Shown here piece after piece: positions 6,314-14,188 of a stretch of 22,634 nt of DNA; the first letter of the stretch is position 1; every line of letters begins with the position of its first letter. This DNA comes from Oscillospiraceae bacterium (GTDB lineage Bacteria > Bacillota_A > Clostridia > Oscillospirales > Oscillospiraceae), in assembly GCA_017627975.1 (NCBI GenBank), contig JAGAFT010000049.1, positions 1 to 22,634 on the forward strand, in the 5' to 3' direction. The translations under genes and the position numbers were made by a program. Below the pieces are notes generated by a model. It was given only the letters and a program-made list of their open reading frames with translations. It did not search any database and was not told the origin of the DNA.

Positions 6314-8293
6314 TCATTCAGTGATAATGATCACCTGCGTGGAGCAGTTACATCCGCAGGACTCATCCGGATCCAGGGAATCATCCCCCGGCCAGTCAGC
6401 GCCGTTGCTGAACTTCTCATAAATCAGCACTGTTTCGCCGTCCATCGCAGCATGAGAGGCGCGGGCCTTTGGTCCGGTCTTCCATTCTTTGTAAACCGTC
6501 CGTTTTACACCCTGCTCTTCTCCCTGCCTGGCCGCTTCCTCTGTTGCCCATCCGGCCGCCCACTTGGCCAACGCTGTACCCAGTAAGCCCGCTTCAAAGC
6601 CCTCCCGGACATCGAATTCATGTTCGGCAGCTTCCTGCGGGCTTGTCTCTTCTTCGCTGTCCAGCGCAGCTTCAACAGCCGCCTGTAGCTTTGCCAGCGT
6701 CCTGGAATTAATCTGCTTTGCGCGGGACTCTGCTACCTTGCGGATGTAATTAACAACCGCTGCAGCGGTAAACGTAGACCCAAGCGCATTCGCCATGATC
6801 TCGCCGTGCGCAGCTACGATATCCGCAATGATCGGCTCCAGGTCATCAGCAAGCTCTTTGTCCCAGCGCCGGACGTCCCACCAGCTCACAGCCTTTGCTC
6901 CGATCTTCGGCAGGATACTCTTCCGCTGCCGCGCAAAGAACTGTTTCAGCGCGTCTCCAACAGCGTCCGCCTCCTCATCCGTCTGGGATACCGTTACTTG
7001 AGCCCTTTTTGCTTTCTGAGCCGCTTTAACAACCATATCCTTGACAGATACACTCTCTGCCCCGGATGCGCCCATGTGAGTATCCGTCGGGCTGGCCTGT
7101 CCGCCGCTGATAACATTCAGCGGGACGATCAGCTCATCGCCACCGGGAACCGGCGGCAGATTGTTGTCTCGCCGTGCCTCGTTCCTGGTGAGCCAGGGGC
7201 CGCCAACAGAAGACTGCATCGCGCTGGCCCGCTGTTCGAAGTCGCCCTTCAGCTTCTCCGACAGGTCAAACTCGACATAAGTCCCGGGGGCCGCTCCGAT
7301 CATCGGCAGAAGGAAGGAATTGATCCTCTGCTGGATCATTTGCAGATCTGGCCCAAGGCACTCCGCATACAGCGCCCTGGCGTTATCCTTACTGCTGGCA
7401 TAGGTCTGCGTGTCAGAGTGCCACACCAGGGACGGGTTAATCCTGTATGCAGCTGCTACCGCCTCCCTTGACAGCTTCACGCTTTCGACCCACTGCTGTT
7501 CCTTGAAGGAAGCGTTGAAAGTCTTGATCTCCATACCGTCTTCCATCAGCGGGATGGATCCGGCACGGCTGCCATTCGCGCCCCATGCCTCGCGGAAAGC
7601 CTCGATCCAGCGTTTCTTTGTTTCCTCAGACCATGGCTGCACGTCCTTCGGGCGGACAATCTGCGCGTTCAGCCTGCCGGAAGACTTCCACAGCTCCCGC
7701 CGGAAGCGCCCGGCCTGGATCTGTTCCTCCAGTGTCTGTCGGAGAGCTGAGATCGGCGAAACATACCCGCCTGGATTGCCAGGCGCGTACATGGAGAAAC
7801 GGACGAACTCCGTCCGTGGAATCTCAATCGTGCCGGCAGTGCTGGTCACGGTGATCTTCCCTGGGCCGTAGCTTGTGGTCTTTTCCGTGTTGGTGATCCA
7901 GTCCGTCGGAATAATCCGGATCTGCTGACCGCTTTCGCTGTCAGGATCCGGCAGGACCCACACGTACACACAGCCGAAAACGTAATACTCGACCATCAGA
8001 GCGCGGATAAACTCATACTCCGTCTGGTCGCTGTTCGGCAGCCACAACACCTTCGCCGCCTTACTGTCCCTGTCACGCTTCCGGTTGTCATTGCCATCCC
8101 TGACATAGACTTTCAGCGGAAGATGAGCGATGCTGTTCGCCAGGAAGTTGACCACCGCCGCCAGATTGTCCTGGCTGTTGTAGAGCTGCCGGGCCGTCAG
8201 GTTCAGAACCTGTGCCGGCGCATCCGGGCCGAAACTGATGTTGTAGACCATGGGGCGGAATAGTGTCCGCCACCTTGTAAGGATTCCGGGCAT
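6314..8293 (-). CDS. Portal protein fused to a MuF-like C-terminal domain
   Basis: A 659-residue protein, well above the usual 380-450 of HK97-type portals. Residues 1-395 are a portal: VVNFLANSIAHLPLKVYVR near 47-65, EYYVFGCVYVWVLPD near 102-116, IPRTEFVRFSMYAPGNPGG (158-176) and SALRQTLEEQIQAG (182-195), then WLTRNEARRDNNLPPVPGGDE (367-387), the classic portal end. A linker with Ala/Lys helices follows, then a MuF module: YKEWKTGPKARASHAAMDGE (601-620), a KF..GADWPGD stretch and CGCNC near 646-650. The portal is the dodecameric DNA gate; MuF proteins are minor head proteins. The ribosome binding site GGAGAGGGGG precedes ATG 8293. Confidence 0.92.
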   Translation of the reverse strand: MPGILTRWRTLFRPMVYNISFGPDAPAQVLNLTARQLYNSQDNLAAVVNFLANSIAHLPLKVYVRDGNDNRKRDRDSKAAKVLWLPNSDQTEYEFIRALMVEYYVFGCVYVWVLPDPDSESGQQIRIIPTDWITNTEKTTSYGPGKITVTSTAGTIEIPRTEFVRFSMYAPGNPGGYVSPISALRQTLEEQIQAGRFRRELWKSSGRLNAQIVRPKDVQPWSEETKKRWIEAFREAWGANGSRAGSIPLMEDGMEIKTFNASFKEQQWVESVKLSREAVAAAYRINPSLVWHSDTQTYASSKDNARALYAECLGPDLQMIQQRINSFLLPMIGAAPGTYVEFDLSEKLKGDFEQRASAMQSSVGGPWLTRNEARRDNNLPPVPGGDELIVPLNVISGGQASPTDTHMGASGAESVSVKDMVVKAAQKAKRAQVTVSQTDEEADAVGDALKQFFARQRKSILPKIGAKAVSWWDVRRWDKELADDLEPIIADIVAAHGEIMANALGSTFTAAAVVNYIRKVAESRAKQINSRTLAKLQAAVEAALDSEEETSPQEAAEHEFDVREGFEAGLLGTALAKWAAGWATEEAARQGEEQGVKRTVYKEWKTGPKARASHAAMDGETVLIYEKFSNGADWPGDDSLDPDESCGCNCSTQVIIITE

Positions 8294-8311
8294 TCACCCG
8301 CCCCCTCTCCA

Positions 8312-9817
8312 TCAAATAAAAGTCAGGGTTGATCCGTTCTCATAAACGGATTCATAGATTTTCTTTTCCGTTGTCGTTTTTGTCGCAGCCGTGAACGCCA
8401 TGATGCACGCGAAAAGCGGCGCGATGTCATCCGGACTTTTGATCCGGTCCGGCAGTTTCACCCCTCCGCCCATCTGCTTCAGCTGCATAGTGTGTCCCGG
8501 CGTATCCATGACCGGCTGCGGCAAGTGATAGATCCGCACGCCCTCCCGATCCGGAAGGCAAGCGCAGACTCCATCAAAAAACCGGCCCCATCCGTTGGAC
8601 AGGTCCGGCCCTTCTATCGCGATTCGTTCGATTCCCTGAATGGTACAGATCTGCTCCGCGAGCCCTGAGACAGGAGCCCCCCGGCTCTGAAACGCGAGCT
8701 TCATCCGTCCTCTGAGCGCTCTCTCCCTGAACCAGTCCAGCGCCCACTCCGTGCCGATCCTCCGCGCCACAAGCTCAATGTGCCAGTTTCCATCCTCTCG
8801 CAGGCCGCAGACCCCGATGGATGTCCATCGCCGATCCTGCGACAGATCTATCCCGTAGTAAACTGGCGACGCCGGCGGGATGAAAGAATTGACATCCGTC
8901 CCGCTGTCCCATGCTCCATCCGGGAAAGGTGGAGGAAGGATTGTCTCCACCTGCTGACACATGCACTCGGATCTGAATTTCGCCTCCGGGAATGTCGCGC
9001 GGTTCGCCATCAGCGCACGCTCAGTCATGAGGCCATATCCAAGCGCCGGATTAGCCTGCGCGAGGGCTTCCCAGTCATCCATAGCGGCACCTTCTTTCGA
9101 GCTCCACTCGAACAGACCCAGCGTGCCGGAATCGATGTCTCCTCCGAAATCTGCTTTCTGTCCCTGGGCCTGTGCACGGATCTGCCGCAGGACGATCGAC
9201 TCCGGATCTCCCGCATTCGAGAAGCACATGACGATCCCATTTGGTTTCGCGCTGATGCTGGCCACGGCTGCCGCCCAAGTTTCCCAGTCGCGATGCTCGC
9301 GCAGCTCATCCAGCATCACCAGGTCGTTGCTGTCACCGCGGCCCGCCCGTCTGGATGGCGCCCCGACTTTATATTTTCTTCCGTACAGCAGCTCCAGTCT
9401 TTTCTTTCCATTCGTCCTGGAGATCTTCGTGATGTCGCAGGAGAGCTCCGGAAAATCTTCCTGGTCTTTGATGACAGCTTCCCAGACTTCCTCCGCTTTC
9501 TCCAAAGAAAGCGATGTACCGAAAATGTTTTCGCACATGAGGACATTCAGGAAAAAGCTCGCGATCACTTCGGAGAGGACCGTCTTCCCGTTCTGCCTGG
9601 AGATCAGAAAAAGGACAGTCCTATATCTGAAATGCCATGAGCCGTCCAGATCTCCCACGATTTCCAGAGCATGAATCAGCGCCCATTCCTGCCATGGATA
9701 TAGAGTCTTCCGGAGGACCGTCTTTGCGTACTCGATGCAGGCGAAACCCAGCGTCGTTTCTTCCGTCAGCGGTCTCAGCTCCGGAGTGTAGATCCGAGGT
9801 TCTGTCTTTCCTGTCAT
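8312..9817 (-). CDS. Terminase large subunit
   Basis: A 501-residue packaging motor with ATPase and nuclease halves. The ATPase shows a Walker A variant ISRQNGKT (72-79), usual for phage terminases with the GXXXXGK pattern relaxed, a Walker B with catalytic acid LVMLDE (166-171), and a coupling segment near CFSNAGDPES. The nuclease half has YYGIDLSQDR (Asp324), an IAIEGPDLSNGW strand (around 399-410), and the last acidic pair SPDDIAPLFA (Asp463/464). The start ATG at 9817 overlaps the TerS stop as ATGA. The size and motifs match the Terminase_1/HK97-type group found next to P27-like TerS. Confidence 0.96.
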   Translation of the reverse strand: MTGKTEPRIYTPELRPLTEETTLGFACIEYAKTVLRKTLYPWQEWALIHALEIVGDLDGSWHFRYRTVLFLISRQNGKTVLSEVIASFFLNVLMCENIFGTSLSLEKAEEVWEAVIKDQEDFPELSCDITKISRTNGKKRLELLYGRKYKVGAPSRRAGRGDSNDLVMLDELREHRDWETWAAAVASISAKPNGIVMCFSNAGDPESIVLRQIRAQAQGQKADFGGDIDSGTLGLFEWSSKEGAAMDDWEALAQANPALGYGLMTERALMANRATFPEAKFRSECMCQQVETILPPPFPDGAWDSGTDVNSFIPPASPVYYGIDLSQDRRWTSIGVCGLREDGNWHIELVARRIGTEWALDWFRERALRGRMKLAFQSRGAPVSGLAEQICTIQGIERIAIEGPDLSNGWGRFFDGVCACLPDREGVRIYHLPQPVMDTPGHTMQLKQMGGGVKLPDRIKSPDDIAPLFACIMAFTAATKTTTEKKIYESVYENGSTLTFI

Positions 9818-10143
9818 TTCGCAATCTTCAGCTTGCTCCGGAGAGCGCTGATGGATGTCACCTCGACCGGCGCTGTCTTACTGGCGAGGATATCCTGCTG
9901 CACCTTGACGATGGTGCAATAGTCCCGGAAGGTTGCCCTGATCTCCTGCATGGCCGGATTACTCTTCAGTACTTTTTCTCCCTGAGTGTTGGTGACGGTC
10001 TGAGTCGCCTCGGCCTCCTTGAAGATCGGGATCAGCTCCTTCACCTTCGCCCGGAAAGCCCGCTCGATCCGGCAGACGGTTACTGCCTGATCCTTCATGA
10101 CCGGATCCACCCCGGAGAGCATTGCTTTTTCTGCCTTCGTCAT
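9814..10143 (-). CDS. Terminase small subunit, P27-like
   Basis: A 109-residue DNA-recognition subunit starting MTKAEKAMLSGVDPVMKDQ. The ATG at 10143 has AAAGGCGG seven bases upstream; an open extension to 10281 has no ribosome binding site and crosses a GC palindrome, so it was rejected. The conserved P27-like block is present: a long helix, GEKVLKSNPAMQEIR with the NPA core, then a C-terminal helix (YCTIVKVQQDILASKTAPVE). It probably binds the packaging site and hands DNA to the large subunit. It overlaps TerL by four bases. Confidence 0.85.
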   Translation of the reverse strand: MTKAEKAMLSGVDPVMKDQAVTVCRIERAFRAKVKELIPIFKEAEATQTVTNTQGEKVLKSNPAMQEIRATFRDYCTIVKVQQDILASKTAPVEVTSISALRSKLKIAK

Positions 10144-10296
10144 GCTTTCGCCGCCTTTCTCAATCAGAATTTCCGAAAAAAATTCCCGGATCTTTCGGAG
10201 GGGGAAAAGACTGCCGTCGGTGGTCTCTTCCTCTATCGCGCGCGCGAGATTTTTTGGCCCCTTCCCCCAAGAAGCCATCAAAAAAAGAGCTGAATT
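10144..10296 (-). other. Non-coding interval between HNH and TerS; candidate cos/packaging site
   Basis: About 150 bases without a convincing gene, between the HNH nuclease and TerS. In HK97-type cos phages the cohesive-end site lies in just this interval. It contains a perfect 12-bp palindrome, TCGCGCGCGCGA (10236-10247), the strongest dyad in the region. There is no direct proof of cleavage here. Confidence 0.4.
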
Positions 10297-10584
10297 TTAC
10301 CAAATTCTGCTCCTTTTTCCGAGCTCGTTCTCGCCGTTTGTTCCATCTCCTCGCGCTCTGTTGCATCGCATATGAGACGCCAGGATGTTATTCAGATCCA
10401 GCTCCCTGTCCGGATCTTTTGCGACCGGGATCAGGTGATCCGGCTCCCAGGAATCCGGAGCGGATGACGGATCCAGATGATAATCAATCGCCATTCCGCA
10501 GATGTGACACGGAGCTCTCGCTTTTCTGTCTCTGTCCCACGCCAGCTTTCTCACATACGGCCAGCGGCTTGATCTTGATCCCAT
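10297..10584 (-). CDS. HNH endonuclease, packaging-associated
   Basis: A 95-residue nuclease starting MGSRSSRWPYVRKLAWDRDR. Zinc ligands and active site are visible: CHIC (Cys26, Cys29), the HNH first-strand acid-His pair in EPDHLIPV (Asp49-His50), and NNILASHMRCNRARG (Asn66, His71, Cys74). The ATG at 10584 has GAGGAGGG upstream; an open extension to 10728 lacks such a signal. Phage HNH proteins next to the terminase cooperate with it in cutting the cos site (shown for HK97 gp74 and related proteins). The gene reads into the packaging operon. Confidence 0.9.
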   Translation of the reverse strand: MGSRSSRWPYVRKLAWDRDRKARAPCHICGMAIDYHLDPSSAPDSWEPDHLIPVAKDPDRELDLNNILASHMRCNRARGDGTNGENELGKRSRIW

Positions 10585-10735
10585 GCAGTGCCGTCCCTCC
10601 TCGCGCACTGGTGCAAAGCGTGCCCCGCCTCCGGTAAGGAGCCGAACCCGGAAGCACTCCTGAAAACTATATCCTTGTTTCATGCATTTCCATGCTACAA
10701 GCCTACAATCTTTCCGGTATGCAATCAATTGTTTT

Positions 10736-11155
10736 TTATGCAGATTTCAGATTCTCGATGGCTCTGTTTCTGATCCGGTTGACCGTGCTCTGGTCCATAT
10801 GAACCTGCACGGCGATGGTTTCGTCTGTCAGTCCGAGTGCGTAATACTTCCGGCAGATCACTCTCTCCTGATCGTCCGCCAGCAGCGCGATCACGGTCTC
10901 AAACTGATCGCAGATGGAAATCAACTCATCGGCTTTCTCCCGGAGGCGGCTGATATATCCGTCGAAGCTCTGAGCGCTGGCCGATTCCGGATCATTTGTC
11001 CCCCGCGGCAATCCCAGAAGCTTATCCATTGTCGGCCATGTTGAGCGCATATCCGCCGGCGCCCCGATCTTCATGACCTTGTCCGCCTGACGGATCAGTG
11101 TCTCTGCCTCCATCATCAGCCATCTGTACCTTGTCAGGATCTCATACCTTTCCAT
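10736..11155 (-). CDS. Sigma-70 region 4-like regulator (ArpU/RinA/DUF1492 type)
   Basis: A 139-residue protein. The C-terminal 50 residues form a sigma region 4-like helix-turn-helix: LADDQERVICRKYYALGLTD followed by ETIAVQVHMDQSTVNRIRNR. The N-terminal part is helical with a LREKADELISICDQ segment. Phages of Gram-positive bacteria carry such proteins just before the packaging genes, where they act as late-transcription activators. ATG at 11155 has GGGAGGG upstream; GTG at 11158 is an alternative. It overlaps the HUH Rep gene by 14 bases. About 150 bases separate it from the HNH gene, a likely place for the late promoter it would control, though no clear promoter is seen. Confidence 0.8.
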   Translation of the reverse strand: MERYEILTRYRWLMMEAETLIRQADKVMKIGAPADMRSTWPTMDKLLGLPRGTNDPESASAQSFDGYISRLREKADELISICDQFETVIALLADDQERVICRKYYALGLTDETIAVQVHMDQSTVNRIRNRAIENLKSA

Positions 11156-12050
11156 CACGCTTCCCTCCCTGGATCTTTCTCATCATCACCCGGATATAAA
11201 CTCCATCGATGACATCGCTGTAATAGACTCTGCAGTCCACGAACCGATAACCCGGATAGATCTTCTCCATCTCTTCCTTCGCCTCGTTCCGGATATCGTG
11301 TGCGATTTTTCTCACCCTGGCATTGCTGCATCTGCTGTCGCTCGTTCTGCTCTTCGGCTGTTTCAGGTTCCTGCTGGCGCTGTACCTCCGCGATGAGATC
11401 CCCTCCTGCCGTTTCGCCCGATCCCTGTGCTGCCGGAAGAAGTACCTGCTCAGTTCCTCCAGCCCCATCTCGTTCGGCTGCAGTCTGTCCGTATTCACCC
11501 GGCCCGCGCCCGGCGTCATCATCCAGCAGGCTTCCAGCTCCTCCCTGCTGAGTCCGTCTCCGTTGATCATCAGGTGAAAGTGCAGGCGCTTTTCTTCCTC
11601 GCCCTCTCCTCCGCCCATCGCATAGATGTATTTCAGATCCGGCAGTTTCTTCCTCGCGCGGATCCGGCGCACCCTCCCGAAGAAGTTCTTCAGATCCCGG
11701 ATGGCTCTGGCATCCGTCTGCGGTTCCACGGCATAGGTCAGCGTCATGTGATAGTCATCCTTCGTGAAGTTTGCTTCCGCGAGCAGGATCAGCTTCCGTT
11801 CTGCCCTGCGGTCGTTCAGTTTCCGCTGGGCCTCCCGCGTGACCATGTGCCTGGCTGCCCTGGCGATGGCATTGTCTCCCCGTCCGTAGATCGGGAAGAC
11901 CTCCGCCTCCAGCCGGTCACCCGCCCAGGTTGTCCGCGTCCGGTATCCCATCTTCCCGACCTTGATCGCGGTGGGCGTGGCCGACCAGAAATCCAGCTGC
12001 TGATCCCGCGGATCCTGCCGGTTGAACAGCGCCTCGTATTCCCAGCTCAT
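11142..12050 (-). CDS. HUH-type replication initiator-like protein (REP_ORF2-G2P-like)
   Basis: A 302-residue protein with the motifs of rolling-circle Rep proteins: motif 1 HMTLTY (101-106), the HUH metal site RLHFHLMING (His157 and His159), and a candidate nucleophile tyrosine in LEELSRYFFRQ (Tyr203). A following RRYSASRNLKQPK stretch is also typical of this Rep family, where it reads like KRWSASRNLKKP. Family knowledge: HUH enzymes nick one strand at an origin and stay linked by tyrosine. Here it probably serves phage replication, perhaps instead of a theta initiator, as no DnaA/DnaC/primase-like gene is seen in the window. The start at 12050 has GGGAGGGCTGACC upstream. The usual lysine after the tyrosine (YxxK) is not evident, so activity is uncertain. 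Confidence 0.8.
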   Translation of the reverse strand: MSWEYEALFNRQDPRDQQLDFWSATPTAIKVGKMGYRTRTTWAGDRLEAEVFPIYGRGDNAIARAARHMVTREAQRKLNDRRAERKLILLAEANFTKDDYHMTLTYAVEPQTDARAIRDLKNFFGRVRRIRARKKLPDLKYIYAMGGGEGEEEKRLHFHLMINGDGLSREELEACWMMTPGAGRVNTDRLQPNEMGLEELSRYFFRQHRDRAKRQEGISSRRYSASRNLKQPKSRTSDSRCSNARVRKIAHDIRNEAKEEMEKIYPGYRFVDCRVYYSDVIDGVYIRVMMRKIQGGKRDGKV

Positions 12051-12052
12051 GG

Positions 12053-12178
12053 TCAGCCCTCCCTTCTCTGTGGACTATCCGGGGGAACCTGCTCGGTTCC
12101 CCCCTTCCCCCTCCCCCTGTGGTTGTCAGCTGACGCGCTGCCGCCCGCTGATCCTCCGCCGGAGGTCGTCCGTTCCAT
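12053..12178 (-). CDS. Possible small Gly/Ser-rich ORF upstream of the HUH gene
   Basis: A 41-residue reading frame starting MERTTSGGGSAGGSASADNH and ending three bases before the HUH Rep start. A modest AGGTG precedes the ATG. Part of the coding strand forms the strong hairpin and G-rich tract listed separately, so base order here may be constrained as DNA or RNA instead of protein. No family is recognised. It may only be a leader that couples translation to the Rep gene. Confidence 0.3.
   Translation of the reverse strand: MERTTSGGGSAGGSASADNHRGRGKGGTEQVPPDSPQRREG
12081..12117 (-). other. Hairpin plus G-rich tract upstream of the HUH Rep gene; candidate origin element
   Basis: A perfect 9-bp stem, GGGGGAACC (12081-12089) with GGTTCCCCC (12095-12103), and a 5-nt loop. 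On the minus strand it is preceded by three G-runs of 5, 5 and 6 (12099-12117). No T-run follows on the minus strand, so it is not a terminator for these genes. Its place 31-67 bases before a Rep start suggests an origin hairpin, an operator or a translational control element. Confidence 0.5.
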
Positions 12179-12332
12179 CACACACACCTATCGAATCAGG
12201 ATCTAATTTTCCTTCTCGCGTTCTTCCTGATGCTTCATTTATTAATACTCTATACAAGGCTCTCAGTGGGGTTCACTGCGCCCCGCTTCCGGATCCGTCC
12301 GGAGTGACTCTATATAATAGAAGAAAGTCCGT
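12179..12332. other. Non-coding, partly AT-rich gap
   Basis: No convincing gene. It holds an AT-rich patch with TATAAT on the plus strand (12313-12318) and its near-symmetrical minus counterpart, but neither has a recognisable -35 element. Together with the neighbouring hairpin it forms the longest gene-poor stretch of the early/late boundary, about 280 bases. Confidence 0.4.
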
Positions 12333-12698
12333 TTATGATTCTTCTCCCAGCTCTTGCATGATTTCATCCATGCTGATCTGATTGCTGATCATACAGAATC
12401 CTTCTCCGGTCTGGATGATCCTGCATGGATCCATGATCTTCCCGTCGATGCTGTCTTTCAGCGGAACGGCATATCTGCTCTTGTATTCAATCTTCGGCCT
12501 AATGAACGATTCTCCGGTCTTCTTGTCGAAGTCTTCCTCCAGCTCAAATCGTATGTTGAGCGTCGCTGTACCTTCCATGCTCCCTGTGCTTATCGCCCTG
12601 GCGACGGCAAGCTTCATAATCGAGTTCATGGCCTGCTTTGCCGCCGTCATGACTGGATTGTCCAGTCCGAGATCGATCCTTTTCTTTTTCTCTTCCAT
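12333..12698 (-). CDS. Conserved-looking phage protein, function unknown
   Basis: A 121-residue protein starting MEEKKKRIDLGLDNPVMTAA. The ATG at 12698 has AAAAGGAGC upstream; the longer open frame to 13064 runs antisense to the methyltransferase frame and was rejected. It has an N-terminal helix (KQAMNSIMKLAVARAIS), then strands: GTATLNIRFELEEDFDKKTGE, IRPKIEYKSRYAVPLKDSIDG and IIQTGEGFCMISN. This helix plus beta-sheet layout, with paired strands of alternating charge, suggests a small oligomeric or DNA-associated protein. It is the last gene before the gap that precedes the Rep gene. I do not recognise the family with confidence. Confidence 0.75.
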   Translation of the reverse strand: MEEKKKRIDLGLDNPVMTAAKQAMNSIMKLAVARAISTGSMEGTATLNIRFELEEDFDKKTGESFIRPKIEYKSRYAVPLKDSIDGKIMDPCRIIQTGEGFCMISNQISMDEIMQELGEES

Positions 12699-12712
12699 TG
12701 TTTTGCTCCTTT

Positions 12713-14188
12713 TCATTCCAAATAGCGCCAGCTTTGAGGCGGCCTGCACAATTCCGGAAGATTCGCTCTGACCAGCGCCGCCGGAATCGGAGGACAAACC
12801 GCATTCCCGCATCTCGCGACCTGCTCGCTCCGAGGATATTCTTTTCCATCCGCATCGACATCGATGATGTAATCGTCCGGGAATCCTTGAGCGTCGAATA
12901 ATTCCCGCGGTGTCAGCATCCGGAGTCCGATGTCCACAATCTGATAATCCTCTCCGCGGACCGTCACCAGCCCCATCCGGTCTTTTGCCGTGATCGTTGG
13001 TGCCGGGTCTCCGCAGGAAACGGCGTTGTCGCCGTTTCCGTAATATTTCACCAGGAAAGCGCACACTTCTCCGAAATGGTTGGTTTGCGCCGTCAGTGTG
13101 TTCAGCGGTTTTGTTACTTCCTGTCCGATGCTGTAATGGTTAAACTGTGTAATGTTCACTGCGCACAGCGCGTTATGGTCAATGGCTGTTATTGTCGGCA
13201 ACGGCTTTTCCGCTCCGCTGGCGATGCTTTCCCCGCTGTAATATTTGCTGATAAACGTGGATACCAGTCCGTACCGGTTTGAGCTGTCCACTGTCATAAG
13301 CGGCTTCTGAATATCCTGTCCCCGCATATCTTCAGACTGCTCGCTGTGATACTGAATCAGGTTAAATGCCTGTGCATCATTGACCACATATGGATTCGGA
13401 CTTTCAATAACGAATTTGATAATGCCCTTCGCAATCCGTTTCATGGTAGCCTCCGCCAGCGGCCGGACTGCCCGGATCCGGTATTTATCCCATATTTCCT
13501 CCGATGTATCGAAGATGGACGGACATGGCAGGTTGAAATCCAGCACATCCGCCACCGGCCTCCATGGCTTTTTGATGCCCGCCGCAACTTCCAGTCCTTC
13601 CGGATCTCCGTATTCCGGTTCCGGCCAGCAGATGGCTTTCCCATCGCACCGTGCAATCAGGAAAAATCGTCTCCGGACCGTCGGCGCTCCGTAATCACAG
13701 GCCCGCAGCATCCGGTATTCCACCTTGTACCCCATCTTTTCCAACTGGCCTACAAATCGGCGGAAGGTTTCTCCCTTGTATTTCGGATCCGGTTTGTTGT
13801 CCGCGGTCAGGCGGCCCCATTCCTGGAATTCCTCCACGTTTTCCAGCATAATCACCCGCGGATGAACAGCCTTCGCCCATTTAACAGCTACCCATGCGAG
13901 GCCCCGGATCTTCTTGCTCACCGGTTTCCCGCCCTTTGCTTTGCTGAAATGCTTGCAATCCGGACTGAACCAGGCCAGAGCCACAGGATGCCCTTCGCAA
14001 GCCTCCGCCGGATCCACCTTCCAAACATCCTCTGTGTAGTGCTTTGTCCCTGGATGATTTGCCCTGTGCATCGCGATCGCCGCCGGATCATGATTGATCG
14101 CGACATCGACGCTCCGTCCCATTGCAATCTCGATCCCTGTTGAAGCTCCTCCGCCTCCCGCGAAATTATCGACTACGATTTCTCTCAT
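12713..14188 (-). CDS. DNA cytosine-5 methyltransferase with repeated target-recognition region
   Basis: A 491-residue Dcm-type enzyme. Motif I: DNFAGGGGASTGIE (7-20). Motif IV with catalytic Cys78: WFSPDCKHFSKAKGG, in which SPDC replaces the usual PPC. Motif VI: MLENVEEF (114-121). Motif VIII: PTVRRRFFLIA (169-179). Motif X: CGNAVCPPIPAAL (460-471). Between VIII and X (about 279-410) are four similar units, each ending in a P-x-x-T-hydrophobic-T/D segment: KPLMTVDSS, KPLPTITAID, KPLNTLTAQT, PAPTITAKD. It uses SAM to methylate cytosine, probably to shield phage DNA from restriction. The ATG at 14188 has GAGGATACAG upstream and overlaps the zinc-ribbon gene by 23 bases. No partner restriction gene is nearby. 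Confidence 0.93.
   Translation of the reverse strand: MREIVVDNFAGGGGASTGIEIAMGRSVDVAINHDPAAIAMHRANHPGTKHYTEDVWKVDPAEACEGHPVALAWFSPDCKHFSKAKGGKPVSKKIRGLAWVAVKWAKAVHPRVIMLENVEEFQEWGRLTADNKPDPKYKGETFRRFVGQLEKMGYKVEYRMLRACDYGAPTVRRRFFLIARCDGKAICWPEPEYGDPEGLEVAAGIKKPWRPVADVLDFNLPCPSIFDTSEEIWDKYRIRAVRPLAEATMKRIAKGIIKFVIESPNPYVVNDAQAFNLIQYHSEQSEDMRGQDIQKPLMTVDSSNRYGLVSTFISKYYSGESIASGAEKPLPTITAIDHNALCAVNITQFNHYSIGQEVTKPLNTLTAQTNHFGEVCAFLVKYYGNGDNAVSCGDPAPTITAKDRMGLVTVRGEDYQIVDIGLRMLTPRELFDAQGFPDDYIIDVDADGKEYPRSEQVARCGNAVCPPIPAALVRANLPELCRPPQSWRYLE

Noticed and set aside
8780..9640. Long plus-strand frame opposite the terminase gene
   Set aside because: Shadow of the GC-biased terminase codons; no ribosome binding site and no recognisable domain. 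The same holds for the long plus frames opposite the methyltransferase (14819-15832) and protease (5563-6324).
10585..10728. Extension of the HNH frame upstream of 10584
   Set aside because: No ribosome binding site for the upstream start, whereas ATG 10584 has GAGGAGGG; the added residues do not resemble HNH proteins of this type.
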